This document shows, in pieces, positions 52,045-60,691 of a DNA stretch of 64,000 nt. A program made the position numbers and the translations under genes. Origin of the DNA: Acetobacteraceae bacterium (GTDB lineage: Bacteria > Pseudomonadota > Alphaproteobacteria > Acetobacterales > Acetobacteraceae); contig CP039460.1 of assembly GCA_004843345.1 (NCBI GenBank), positions 1,783,001-1,847,000 of the forward strand. The letters run 5' to 3'. The first letter of the stretch is position 1; the number at the start of each line of letters is the position of its first letter. The notes below the pieces were generated by a model, which saw only the letters and a list, made by a program, of their open reading frames with translations, had not been told where the DNA came from and ran no database searches.

Positions 52045-52985
52045 TAGAAATCTTTCGTTTCAGTTGTTTTGCTCGGATAAGTTTCTCCGCTCCAGATCCA
52101 CCAAGATTTTGGTGTATTAGGGGAAGAACGTAAAATTTTCTCAGCATTCTGAGCGTCTGCTTTATTTTGAAAAAGGGCAAAGCAGGTTGCGCCAGAACCA
52201 CTCATGCGTGCCAGCTGGCATGCAGGAAGATGTCGTAGCTGAGAAAGAATATCAGCGATTATTGGAACGAGCTTAATCGCAGGCTGTTCCAGATCATTTC
52301 TTGTTTTTTTGAGGAAGGAAAAGAGCATTCTTGCGTCTTTCCATCCTTCTTTTGGTATTTTAGGGTAAGAGAGATCTTTTTGTTCAGGAATATCTAATGC
52401 TTGAAAAATTTTAGAGGTACTTACTTTAATGCCTGGATTAAGAAGCAGAATGCCGATTTGAGGGAAAAGTGGGATTCCATTTAGAATTTCACCAATCCCA
52501 CGCATTCTTTTTGGAAGGTTGTTCTGTGTTACGGGACCATCCGCCCCTAGCTTTAAAAAAAGCTCTGAAAATGTTTCTTTCGTGAGGTCGTTAAGCGGAT
52601 AATGCTTAGCCAGTAAATTTAACGTTGCAGAGGAATCTGAACTTCCACCCCCGATGCCGGCAGCAACGGGCAGTTTCTTTTCAAGAGAAAAATGTAAGAA
52701 TGGAAGTTTTTGCTGATGTTTTTGCATTTCTTCACGCCACAAGCGTGCTGCCATCAAAACAGAATTTATCTTGTTCCCTGTTTCCGCTGTTAGAATTTCT
52801 GAAAATTCTCCAGACAAAGAAAGAGTGTCTTGATTCTGTTTTTTGGTTTCTTCAAGCATAATTTTATCGCCATATTGCGCAAACGCGACAAGGCTGTCTA
52901 ATTCATGATAACCATCTAGCCGGCGTCTTAGAACATGGAGAAAAAAGTTAATTTTAGCCGGAGCAATTGTTTGAAGCGAAGAAAT
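52044..52985 (-). CDS. ispE: 4-diphosphocytidyl-2-C-methyl-D-erythritol kinase, apparent ATT start
   Basis: IspE phosphorylates CDP-methylerythritol, the step between the two halves of IspDF. The first in-frame ATG (52859) would remove the essential N-terminus. Reading on upstream gives IAPAKINFFLHVLRRRLDGY, the family's first motif, so the real protein must start before it. Between that motif and an in-frame stop there is no ATG, GTG or TTG. An ATT at 52985 lies at the expected distance, with GAAAGG nine bases before it, giving 313 residues. PVAAGIGGGSSDSSATLNLL is the GHMP ATP-binding motif. A sequencing error at the start is the other explanation. Confidence 0.88.
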   Translation of the reverse strand: MSSLQTIAPAKINFFLHVLRRRLDGYHELDSLVAFAQYGDKIMLEETKKQNQDTLSLSGEFSEILTAETGNKINSVLMAARLWREEMQKHQQKLPFLHFSLEKKLPVAAGIGGGSSDSSATLNLLAKHYPLNDLTKETFSELFLKLGADGPVTQNNLPKRMRGIGEILNGIPLFPQIGILLLNPGIKVSTSKIFQALDIPEQKDLSYPKIPKEGWKDARMLFSFLKKTRNDLEQPAIKLVPIIADILSQLRHLPACQLARMSGSGATCFALFQNKADAQNAEKILRSSPNTPKSWWIWSGETYPSKTTETKDF

Positions 52986-53178
52986 CCTGCAAAACCTTTC
53001 AGTATGTGATTGGTTTTATAAAATGAAAAACCAAAGTTTTTATAAAAAAGAATAGCTTTTTGTGAAATGATTCTGTTCGTATTATAAGCTTACAATAAAA
53101 TTTATGGAAAAATAATTAACTTTTTCCCTAATTTTAAGGCAGAAATAGATGAAAGCTGATCTCTTTTGAAAGGACTTT

Positions 53179-54198
53179 TTGAAGGTGCAAAATCTTAAAG
53201 GAATGCAAGAGCTTAAAGAAAGAGAAGATAATTTTCTTTCTCCAGATTTTCTTGCGTCCCTTTCTTTTTTAGAGCTTCAATCCGCTTTAGATATACAAAT
53301 TGGTTGGGGCATTTCTGATATTTTTGATGATGCGCCAGGGCTTTCCTCTGAGAAGCTTCAGACCTCTAAAGATACGCATCTTCTTTCTATTTTTAATCTT
53401 CAGAGACCTTCGCCTTTTCACGAGGCAAGACGAGATCGGTTTGTTCCTAAAAAAGAGGAAATGTCTGTTGCTGAAAGGGCTAAGTCGTTTTTTAAAAACT
53501 CGACACCAGTTCAGAAGCCAAGACCTTCGTCTGTGCCAGCTGTGTCTATGGAGGAATTTCTAAAAAATCTTCAAAAAACACAAACCGTTGAGGAGGCTTT
53601 GCAGTGTGCAAAAGAGGCTGGAAGCGCAGGGCTTTCCCAAATGGCGCTGCAAGACATTCGAGGATTTGTTAGGGAAAAGGGCGGTGGTTTTGTTGTAAGT
53701 GCCGAGTCATCGCCAGAGGTAGAGAGAGCAGGAAAGATTTTTGTTGGCGAAGAGGGGAAATTAACAAGGCGTTTTTTTCGATCTATCGGTCTGTCTTTAG
53801 AGGATCTCTCTGCCGCTCCCGTTTTGCCGTGGCGTCCACCAGGGGGCAGAGACCCTTTGCCAGAGGAGGTTGCCATTTGCAGACCTCTTTTGCGACATAT
53901 TATTGCTCTAAACTCGCCTAAATGGGTTGTTACTTTTGGCGCATTGGCTGCAAAGATGCTTTTGGAGAATGAAGAAGCTGCCAATTCTGTGCAAAGCATA
54001 AAAGAGCGTTATTTGCGCCCCTCTTTTCGTTTAGCCCACGTCAAAGGCAAATGGCACGAAGTGTCCCTTGGTTATGAAGGAAAGAAGACAAAGGTTTTTC
54101 CATTAAATGCACCAGCACGTTTGAAAAAGAATGTTCGGATGCGTCAAGCTATGTGGCGAGATTTGCAAGTTTTTAAGCGGGATTTTGAACTGCTCTAA
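53179..54198 (+). CDS. Uracil-DNA glycosylase superfamily protein without catalytic motifs
   Basis: The C-terminal half resembles family 4 uracil-DNA glycosylases: AGKIFVGEEGKLTRRFFRSI (184-203) and APVLPWRPPGGRDPLPEEV (213-231), then LNSPKWVVTFGALAAKMLL. The usual GExPGxxE motif is replaced by SAESSPEVE (174-182). The usual HPxxLL near the end is LNAPARL (309-315). No cysteine set for the iron-sulfur cluster is evident. Activity as a glycosylase is doubtful. The first 130 residues are not recognisable. Start is TTG 53179, with GAAAGGA upstream; GTG 53185 is possible. Confidence 0.68.
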   Translation: MKVQNLKGMQELKEREDNFLSPDFLASLSFLELQSALDIQIGWGISDIFDDAPGLSSEKLQTSKDTHLLSIFNLQRPSPFHEARRDRFVPKKEEMSVAERAKSFFKNSTPVQKPRPSSVPAVSMEEFLKNLQKTQTVEEALQCAKEAGSAGLSQMALQDIRGFVREKGGGFVVSAESSPEVERAGKIFVGEEGKLTRRFFRSIGLSLEDLSAAPVLPWRPPGGRDPLPEEVAICRPLLRHIIALNSPKWVVTFGALAAKMLLENEEAANSVQSIKERYLRPSFRLAHVKGKWHEVSLGYEGKKTKVFPLNAPARLKKNVRMRQAMWRDLQVFKRDFELL

Positions 54199-54530
54199 GG
54201 AACAAAAGATTTAATTTCTCTTAAAGTGGAATTTTGAGCGCTTTCTTTTGTGGTATGGCAGAAAAAGCGTGGTATAGTACGCAAGGAATCTAGATCTACA
54301 AAGAGGACCTAAAATTTTATATTTATTGCCAAGCAAGAGAAATCTCAGTTTGTCTTCTATAATATATTGTCATGTCTATAAGGCTAAGAAGTAGAAGGAA
54401 GGGCAGTAAGTATTACGATGCCTTAGCTGAATATTAAAAAGGCGGAAATCTTTGGTGTTAAGTCTTAGGAGCTTTAAGGAATTAAATTATTTAGAAGGCT
54501 CTAAGAAGAATTTATAGAGGAGAGGGTTTT
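54199..54530 (+). other. 332-base leader region before edd
   Basis: There is no clear gene here. Visible elements are: TATAGT at 54273-54278 with a loose TTGTGG 19 bases before it, a possible promoter; a 21-codon frame from ATG 54373 (MSIRLRSRRKGSKYYDALAE and one more residue) without a ribosome site; a stem-loop with arms TCTTAGGAGC (54463-54472) and GCTCTAAGA (54498-54506), one base bulged, in the presumed edd leader; and the edd ribosome site GAGGAGAGGG. It may carry regulation of the Entner-Doudoroff genes. Confidence 0.4.
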
Positions 54531-56390
54531 ATGTCGCTAAATCCAGTGCTTGAAGCTGTTACAGCGGATATTCGAAAAAGATCTGAAAAAACACGCAGCG
54601 CCTATTTGCAACTGATGAAGCGGAATAAGGAAAAGGGGATTTCACGTCCAAAATTGGCGTGCGGAAACCTGGCTCATGCCGTTGCGGCTTGTGGAGAAGA
54701 TAAGCCTTCGTTGATTGCAGATCGCTCTCCTAACATTGGGATTGTCACCTCTTATAATGATATGCTTTCAGCACATCAGCCTTATGGAAACTATCCTAAT
54801 CAAATGCGTATTTTTGCGCGGGAAGCGGGTGCAACAGTTCAAGTTGCATCGGGGGTTCCTGCAATGTGTGACGGTGTTACCCAGGGGCAGGAAGGAATGG
54901 ATTTGTCTCTCTTTTCAAGAGAAACAATTGCTCTTTCTACCGCTGTGGGGTTAAGTCATGGGATGTTTGATGCGGTTGCTCTCTTAGGGGTCTGCGATAA
55001 AATTGTGCCTGGCCTTTTGATTGGCGCATTGCGTTTTGGGCATTTGCCGGTCATGTTTTTCCCTGCTGGGCCAATGACTTCTGGACTTCCGAACAAGGAA
55101 AAAATCAGAATTCGTCAACTTTATGCTCAGAAAAAAATTGGCAAAGATGAGCTGTTGAAAGCAGAAATGCAGTCCTATCATGCTCCTGGAACATGCACGT
55201 TTTATGGAACAGCGAACAGCAATCAGATGCTTGCAGAAATTATGGGCTTGATGCTGCCTGATGGATCTTTCATCGGGGCTGAGACAAAGCTGCGCCAGGA
55301 ATTTATTCGGACGTCAACGCATCGTCTTGCGAAAATGACTCATTTTGGAAAAGATGAGCGCACATTGGCAGAGTGTGTTGATGAGCGTGCGATTGTAAAT
55401 GCGATTGTGGGTGTTATGGCCACAGGTGGATCCACGAATTTAACCCTGCATATTCCAGCAATTGCACGTGCTGCTGGTATTAAGGTGACATGGGAGGATT
55501 TTGAACGTCTCTCTAAAGTTGTGCCTCTCATTTGCCGTGTTTATCCAAATGGGCCTGCTGATGTCAACGCCTTCCGTGAAGCTGGAGGGTTACCATATGT
55601 TATCGGCCAACTTCAGGATGCTGGATTGCTTCATGATATTCCTACGGTTGCTGAAGGTGGGTATAAAGCCTATCGCTCAGAGGCAAGTTTAGGTGAGGAT
55701 GGAAGTGTTGTTTATACAGAGCGCAAAGTCTCTGGAAATGATGAAATTATCCGTACACTAGACAAGCCATTCCAAACAGATGGCGGCATGCTGATGCTCA
55801 AGGGGAATCTTGGACGCGGTGTTTATAAAATTAGCGCCGTTCAGCCAGAGCATCAGAGTGTTGAAGCGCCTTGTCGTGTTTTTGAGACGCAGCAGGCCGT
55901 TGTTGACGCTTATGAAAACAATGAATTGAACAAAGATGTTGTTATTGTTTTGCGTGGACAGGGCCCACGGGCGAACGGTATGCCTGAGCTGCATCGCTTA
56001 ATGCCGGTTTTGGGTGTGCTTCAGGATCAAGGTTATCACGTTGCAATCATCACAGATGGTAGAATGTCTGGTGCTAGCGGAAAAGTTCCTTCAGCGTTGC
56101 ATGTCTATCCTGAGGCTATTACAGGTGGGCCAATTTCTCTCTTGAGAGACGGGGATGTTGTCCGCCTTTGTGGCAAAACGGGTGAGCTTTCTGCTTTGGT
56201 AGATGAAAAAGAATGGAGTCAGCGTCAGCCACAAATTCCGACGCCTGATATTGATGGTACAGGGCGTGAATTATTCGCAATGTTCCGTAATGCGGCTCCT
56301 GCCGTGCCAGAAGATGGAGCATCTTCGATGCTGCATATGATGGATGAAGATATTGCCAGACACCATGCTGGTGTGGCTCGCAAGCTCTGA
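54531..56390 (+). CDS. edd: Phosphogluconate dehydratase (Entner-Doudoroff)
   Basis: Edd dehydrates 6-phosphogluconate to 2-keto-3-deoxy-6-phosphogluconate. The 619-residue protein is a typical IlvD/Edd family enzyme: NIGIVTSYNDMLSAHQPYGN, VPAMCDGVTQGQEGMDLSLF (cluster cysteine), APGTCTFYGTANSNQMLAEI, MATGGSTNLTLHIPAIARAA, and GRMSGASGKVPSALHV near the end. It reads into eda after a 19-base gap. The pair carries the main sugar pathway in acetic acid bacteria. Confidence 0.97.
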   Translation: MSLNPVLEAVTADIRKRSEKTRSAYLQLMKRNKEKGISRPKLACGNLAHAVAACGEDKPSLIADRSPNIGIVTSYNDMLSAHQPYGNYPNQMRIFAREAGATVQVASGVPAMCDGVTQGQEGMDLSLFSRETIALSTAVGLSHGMFDAVALLGVCDKIVPGLLIGALRFGHLPVMFFPAGPMTSGLPNKEKIRIRQLYAQKKIGKDELLKAEMQSYHAPGTCTFYGTANSNQMLAEIMGLMLPDGSFIGAETKLRQEFIRTSTHRLAKMTHFGKDERTLAECVDERAIVNAIVGVMATGGSTNLTLHIPAIARAAGIKVTWEDFERLSKVVPLICRVYPNGPADVNAFREAGGLPYVIGQLQDAGLLHDIPTVAEGGYKAYRSEASLGEDGSVVYTERKVSGNDEIIRTLDKPFQTDGGMLMLKGNLGRGVYKISAVQPEHQSVEAPCRVFETQQAVVDAYENNELNKDVVIVLRGQGPRANGMPELHRLMPVLGVLQDQGYHVAIITDGRMSGASGKVPSALHVYPEAITGGPISLLRDGDVVRLCGKTGELSALVDEKEWSQRQPQIPTPDIDGTGRELFAMFRNAAPAVPEDGASSMLHMMDEDIARHHAGVARKL

Positions 56391-56409
56391 TAAAGCAAAG
56401 GATATTAAA

Positions 56410-57024
56410 ATGCCTGTAAATAAACTTAAAAAAATCGTTAAAACTTCTCCAATCGTTCCTGTTTTGACAATTGATGACGCTAAGAACGCATATGCTGTTG
56501 GTGAGGCGCTTGTCACAGGAGGCGTTAGACTCCTTGAGGTAACTCTTAGGACAGAAGCTGGTTTTAAATCTATTAGTGAAATGGCCAAAATTGAGAATGC
56601 AGTTGTTGGCGCTGGAACTGTTTTAAATGCTGAAATGGCAAAAAAAGCAGTTGATGCTGGAGCAACCTTTCTTGTAAGCCCTGGCCTCAGTGCGGGTGTT
56701 GCCAAAGAAGCTGAAAAGCTAAATGTTCCATATTTGCCAGGTGTTGCAACATCGACAGAGATTATGCAGGCGAGAGATCTTGGCATTAGCTGGTTGAAAT
56801 TTTTTCCAGCGGGAGCTTTGGGCGGTGTTAAAACCCTGAAAGGTTATGCTTCTGTTTTCCCAGAACTTGAGTGGATGCCTTCTGGCGGTATTAGCGAAGG
56901 AGACTATAAGCAATGGTTAGAAATTTCTAAAGTGATCGCCGTTGGTGGCTCTTGGTTGACAAGCGGCGGGGCAGATCCAAAAGAGATCAATGCACGCGCA
57001 AAGCGTCTAAATCTAGCCGTTTAA
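56410..57024 (+). CDS. eda: KDPG aldolase (Entner-Doudoroff)
   Basis: Eda splits 2-keto-3-deoxy-6-phosphogluconate into pyruvate and glyceraldehyde 3-phosphate. I start at ATG 56410, with AAAGGAT upstream, giving 204 residues; earlier in-frame codons overlap edd. Schiff-base Lys130 sits in ISWLKFFPA. Glu43 and Arg47 in LLEVTLRT match the active site, and MPSGGISEGDYKQWL is typical. It is co-transcribed with edd. Confidence 0.96.
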   Translation: MPVNKLKKIVKTSPIVPVLTIDDAKNAYAVGEALVTGGVRLLEVTLRTEAGFKSISEMAKIENAVVGAGTVLNAEMAKKAVDAGATFLVSPGLSAGVAKEAEKLNVPYLPGVATSTEIMQARDLGISWLKFFPAGALGGVKTLKGYASVFPELEWMPSGGISEGDYKQWLEISKVIAVGGSWLTSGGADPKEINARAKRLNLAV

Positions 57025-57037
57025 GGGTCGTATTAGA

Positions 57038-57460
57038 GTGTTCTTTTCTCTTTTAAAAACACACTCTAAAAAGTTTTTTGTGGCTATGGGTGTTTCGCTC
57101 ATGGCCACAGAGCTTTTTTTTGGGACAGCCTCTTTTGCAGATCCCTGTCAGTTTGATCTTCAGACTTTAGCTCTAAAGTCTGGGACAGTGACGCGCATCA
57201 GTGGTGATGGCGTGATCATTTCAGATGGAACTGATGTCATTTTGCCAGAAGCATTGTTGCCATATGCGCGTCTTAACCAGATTTTGAAGGTTAAAGGTTT
57301 AGCTGGTACAAAAGAAAAACAATTTTGGGCTGTTGCTGTTATTTTGGCCAATGATGATGCTGTTTGTCCAAATGTCGGAGACGTTCGTCGGGGAGCGCAT
57401 CCCGGTTCGAATGTTTATGATGTCATTATTGGCGGTGTCCGTCCTACGCCACCTTTGTAA
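57038..57460 (+). CDS. Small exported protein of unknown function
   Basis: The product is 140 residues from GTG 57038, with AAGGG ten bases upstream; ATG 57083 is an alternative. It has a signal peptide (hydrophobic VAMGVSLMATELFFGTASFA). The mature part of about 105 residues has two cysteines (DPCQFD, AVCPNV) that could pair. Short strands around TVTRISGDGVIISDGTDVIL look like a small beta-barrel domain. No family recognised. It starts 14 bases after eda and may belong to the same transcript. Confidence 0.6.
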   Translation: MFFSLLKTHSKKFFVAMGVSLMATELFFGTASFADPCQFDLQTLALKSGTVTRISGDGVIISDGTDVILPEALLPYARLNQILKVKGLAGTKEKQFWAVAVILANDDAVCPNVGDVRRGAHPGSNVYDVIIGGVRPTPPL

Positions 57461-57489
57461 TTTTTCCTTTTCTGGAATGAGTTAATTTC

Positions 57490-58257
57490 GTGTTAAAAAT
57501 TGCTTTTTTGCATTCAAAAACACTAAAAGCGAACAAAGCAACAAAAGCTTTGCTTCAAGTCTATGGAAACTATTCGCTGGAAGAGGCAGATCTTGTTGTT
57601 TGCCTTGGAGGAGATGGTTTTCTTTTAGAATGCCTCCATCGCATTTTTCCACGCCAGATTCCTGTTTATGGTATTAATTATGGAACGGTTGGTTTCCTTT
57701 TAAATACGCCATTAAATCGTCCAGAAGAATTAGAGAAACGCCTTTTAACAGCGCAACCTGTAAAAATCTCTCCTTTAAGAATGGATGTTCTTAAACAGGA
57801 TGGTACAAAAAAACAAGCTCTTGGTTTTAACGATATTTTTATTTTTCGTCAGAGTCATCAGACAATTTGTACACGGATTGAAGTTGACGGCAGAACACGT
57901 TTGTTGGACTTAAAAAGTGATGGGATTATTTTATCTACACCAGCAGGGTCAACGGCCTATAACAATTCTGTCCGAGGACCTATTGTACCATTAGATGCTA
58001 ATATCTTGCCGTTAACACCGATTGCACCGTCAAATCCACGTCATTGGGGAGGGGCTTTATTGCCAATGACATCTTCAGTTCGTTTTATTTTATCGCATAC
58101 AGAAAAACGCCCTGCCGCAGCAGTTGCTGATTCCCGTGAAATTCGAGATGTTGTCGAGGTTTCGGCGAAAATGGATACTTCTTACGTGGCGACTTTACTC
58201 TTTGATCCAGAGTTCAGTCTTTCAGAAAAAATGGTTCAGCAGCAATTTTCTGGCTGA
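57490..58257 (+). CDS. nadK: NAD kinase
   Basis: NadK phosphorylates NAD+ to NADP+. The 255-residue protein starts at GTG 57490 and has the GGDG motif in VVCLGGDGFLLE (40-43), the NYGTVGFLLN segment and the nucleotide-binding STPAGSTAYNNSVRGPIVP. Length is usual for the short alphaproteobacterial form. It follows edd-eda, a route that supplies NADPH through upstream dehydrogenases. It converges with a lipoprotein gene two bases away. Confidence 0.95.
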   Translation: MLKIAFLHSKTLKANKATKALLQVYGNYSLEEADLVVCLGGDGFLLECLHRIFPRQIPVYGINYGTVGFLLNTPLNRPEELEKRLLTAQPVKISPLRMDVLKQDGTKKQALGFNDIFIFRQSHQTICTRIEVDGRTRLLDLKSDGIILSTPAGSTAYNNSVRGPIVPLDANILPLTPIAPSNPRHWGGALLPMTSSVRFILSHTEKRPAAAVADSREIRDVVEVSAKMDTSYVATLLFDPEFSLSEKMVQQQFSG

Positions 58258-58258
58258 T

Positions 58259-58516
58259 TCAAAGGGGTTCGCCGTCCGGTCCCCTTGTTATCGTTTTTTT
58301 GTGTGCTGGGCGTGGAATAGGTCTATTACAGTAAGAACAATAATTTTTTGATTTAGCGGGGATTGCACGAGAACTCCCGTCTTCGCCAATAGGATAGCTG
58401 CTCGCAAAGGGTAAGTTTGTTAGAGGATGAACATCACGAACAGGATTTGTGTCACAGCTTGCAAGAATAAGAAGACTAATCAGAAAAAATCCCTGTTTGT
58501 AAAAAGGCAGTTTCAT
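58259..58516 (-). CDS. Small lipoprotein with CxxC motif
   Basis: The 85-residue product has the lipobox ILASC (Cys21) and a short mature part ending NYCSYCNRPIPRPAHKK. Its CSYC pair could bind metal or be redox active. No family recognised. It ends two bases from nadK on the opposite strand and begins 3 bases after the hydroxyacid dehydrogenase stop. Confidence 0.62.
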   Translation of the reverse strand: MKLPFYKQGFFLISLLILASCDTNPVRDVHPLTNLPFASSYPIGEDGSSRAIPAKSKNYCSYCNRPIPRPAHKKTITRGPDGEPL

Positions 58517-58519
58517 GTT

Positions 58520-59461
58520 TTAAGCTAGTCCAGAAAGAGGTGTAATCAGAGGTTTGCCTTGAAAATACGCCTGTAAATTTTGAATGACATTCATGGCCAT
58601 TGCTTTGCGTGTTTCGAGTGTGGCTGACCCTTGATGGGGCTGAAGAATACAATTGGAAAGTTCAAAAAAGGCAGGATTTACAGCAGGCTCTGTCTCAAAA
58701 ACATCTAGTCCTGCGCCTTTAATTTTGTTATCTTTGAGAGCTCGGATAAGCGCATTTTCGTCTATAACACTGCCCCTGGCAATATTAATAAGAATGCCTT
58801 CTGAACCAAGTTTTTCTAAAATATGGCTGTCAATAAGATGATACGTTTCCTCTGTTCCTGGAACAGCGAGGATCAGAGCATCAGACCATTCAGCAAGCTG
58901 TCCGAGATCTTTTTCTCGTTGAAAAGAAGTGTCTCGCTCAGATCTGTTATAGTAGCGAACAGAAGCGCCAAGCGCTGAGACTCTTTTGGCGAGAGCCTGA
59001 CCAATAGCACCCAATCCAACAATGCCTATTTTTGCATTTTTAATTGAATGACCTAAAGGCGGTTCGCCAGATTTTTGCCATAATCCCTCTTTTAACCAAG
59101 CAAAGTTAAAGAGAAAATTTCGCCTTAAATTGAGCAAAAACATGAGCGCCGTATCGGCAACTTCATCTGCATTGATTCCAATAGCCGTAGAAACCTTTAT
59201 TTTTCGTTTTTTAAGAAGGGGGAGAGGAAGACGGTCTATCCCTACGCCGCAAACTGCAATCATCTCAAGAGAAGATAGCGATTGTAAAGCTTCTGGCAAG
59301 CCGATTGCGCCATTCGTGATAATGGCTTTAATGTGAGGATTATCCTCTAATTTTCCTGCTTTAGGTAAAAAAACGGGAGAAAAGGAAAATTCTTTTAGAT
59401 CAAAAAGGCCTGCAAATCCCTCATCTAAAATAAGAACTTCGGGCATATCAGAAGAAGACAT
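58520..59461 (-). CDS. D-2-hydroxyacid dehydrogenase family protein
   Basis: Members reduce 2-keto acids such as glyoxylate, hydroxypyruvate or 2-ketogluconate with NAD(P)H. From ATG 59461, chosen because it avoids overlapping the upstream gene, it is 313 residues. The NAD-binding motif is KIGIVGLGAIGQALAKRV. The catalytic Arg is in NIARGSVIDENAL, Glu in VFETEPAVN, and His in LQPHQGSATLETR. The substrate is unclear; in acetic acid bacteria such enzymes often reduce 2-ketogluconate or hydroxypyruvate. Confidence 0.87.
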   Translation of the reverse strand: MSSSDMPEVLILDEGFAGLFDLKEFSFSPVFLPKAGKLEDNPHIKAIITNGAIGLPEALQSLSSLEMIAVCGVGIDRLPLPLLKKRKIKVSTAIGINADEVADTALMFLLNLRRNFLFNFAWLKEGLWQKSGEPPLGHSIKNAKIGIVGLGAIGQALAKRVSALGASVRYYNRSERDTSFQREKDLGQLAEWSDALILAVPGTEETYHLIDSHILEKLGSEGILINIARGSVIDENALIRALKDNKIKGAGLDVFETEPAVNPAFFELSNCILQPHQGSATLETRKAMAMNVIQNLQAYFQGKPLITPLSGLA

Positions 59462-59468
59462 TTGAAAC

Positions 59469-59966
59469 TCATTGTAAAGAAGATAAAGGCTTGTTCCTAA
59501 ATACGCTTGTTGCCAGTTTAGAACAAGCCTTCTCAATTAAGACCCAAGCATATTCAAAATCTTTTTCCGAACCAAAATAAGGATCCGGAACCTCTTGTTC
59601 GTCGATGTCTGGAAGATAGGAGAGAAGAGAGATGATTTTAGCCTTACTTTCCAGAGGCTTATGCTTATTAAGCCAATTTAAATGCGTTTGATCAAGTGCA
59701 ACAATATGTGTGAAACGGGAGAAATCTTGCTTACTCACTTGCCTGGAGCATAGCTTCTGCATGTAAGGAAGATACTCAGGATGATATTTTTGAATGATAT
59801 TTTGAGCTCTACAGTCAGGGGCTTCATTTAAGTTCCATCGACCAGTTGCCGCAGAATCAATATCGCAGGTTACACCTCGTTTCGAGGCCTCTATTCTCAT
59901 TGCTACTTCTGCAAGTGGAGATCGGCAAATGTTTCCAGTGCAGACAAAAAGAATAGAAGGCGTCAT
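59469..59966 (-). CDS. Low-molecular-weight protein-tyrosine phosphatase
   Basis: The 165-residue protein has the phosphate-binding loop CTGNICRS (Cys9, Arg15) at its N-terminus and the general-acid loop VPDPYFGSEKDFE, both diagnostic for the family. Such enzymes often dephosphorylate BY-kinases in exopolysaccharide export, but no such kinase gene lies near. It ends 7 bases before the hydroxyacid dehydrogenase start. Confidence 0.93.
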   Translation of the reverse strand: MTPSILFVCTGNICRSPLAEVAMRIEASKRGVTCDIDSAATGRWNLNEAPDCRAQNIIQKYHPEYLPYMQKLCSRQVSKQDFSRFTHIVALDQTHLNWLNKHKPLESKAKIISLLSYLPDIDEQEVPDPYFGSEKDFEYAWVLIEKACSKLATSVFRNKPLSSLQ

Positions 59967-59989
59967 TGAAAAATAACCTGCGAATTAAC

Positions 59990-60691
59990 TTATTTTTTAG
60001 AAGCAGCTTCTGCCGGGGAAGTCGCTTCAGAACCTGTTGCAGCAGCTGGTGGGAGGTCTTTCACTTGAGATGTTTCGACTGCTCCAGTTGCCGTTGGCGC
60101 TTGTTGCTGTGAAGGTGGCAACATAAAGCCAGCAGGTGTTTGGTCTTGAACAGTTACAGTTCCAGAAGGTGTTTTCCCTTCGGCACGCAATTGTTTTTCA
60201 AGTTTTTGAGCTGCTTTTTTCTCAGCCTTTTTACGTTCTTTTTGCTCCTTCGTTAATTTAGGAGGCGTTGTTGGTGGAACATAATCTGGTGGTGTAATGA
60301 ATTTTTGACAGACTTGCGTATCCTGATATTCCTTCTGATCGCAACCCAACCACCATTGAAGTAGGGCATTGCCAAAGTTCTTATGGCGGATAATTTTTGT
60401 TGATTTAATGGGATGCTTGGCTTGATAGGCTTGGAAGGCGTCAAACGTCGTTTTCTGGTAGTCCGTCATGGCACTTAGATTGCCATCAAGAATTTCCATA
60501 TTGTCTTTATCGATCGCATAATAAGTTTTATTGCCGTAGCGAATTTCTTCCCAATTAACGGGCTTTAGAGAAGGTGGCGGTGCAATATTTTCGCGCTCTT
60601 GCTCTTCGGGAGGAATGGTCACACGATGATAGGTAGAAACCGCACATCCAGATAAAAGACCTACAGATAGGAGTAGGAGATATTTATTCAT
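59990..60691 (-). CDS. Proline/alanine-rich lipoprotein
   Basis: A 233-residue lipoprotein with lipobox LSGC (Cys16). The mature part has a folded region (VNWEEIRYGNKTYYAIDKDN, NALLQWWLGCDQKEYQDTQV, two cysteines that may pair). A lysine-rich helix (KERKKAEKKAAQKLEKQLRA) follows, then a Pro/Ala/Ser/Thr-rich end. Its start overlaps the preceding membrane protein gene by four bases (ATGA). The pair looks built to connect the two membranes, but I recognise no family. Confidence 0.65.
   Translation of the reverse strand: MNKYLLLLSVGLLSGCAVSTYHRVTIPPEEQERENIAPPPSLKPVNWEEIRYGNKTYYAIDKDNMEILDGNLSAMTDYQKTTFDAFQAYQAKHPIKSTKIIRHKNFGNALLQWWLGCDQKEYQDTQVCQKFITPPDYVPPTTPPKLTKEQKERKKAEKKAAQKLEKQLRAEGKTPSGTVTVQDQTPAGFMLPPSQQQAPTATGAVETSQVKDLPPAAATGSEATSPAEAASKK

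Noticed and set aside
52044-52859. IspE starting at ATG 52859
   Set aside because: This would remove the conserved APAKIN motif needed for the kinase.
54373-54438. 21-codon ORF whose basic start resembles ribosomal protein S16
   Set aside because: It is too short, lacks a ribosome site and matches only a few residues. I mention it only inside the edd leader.
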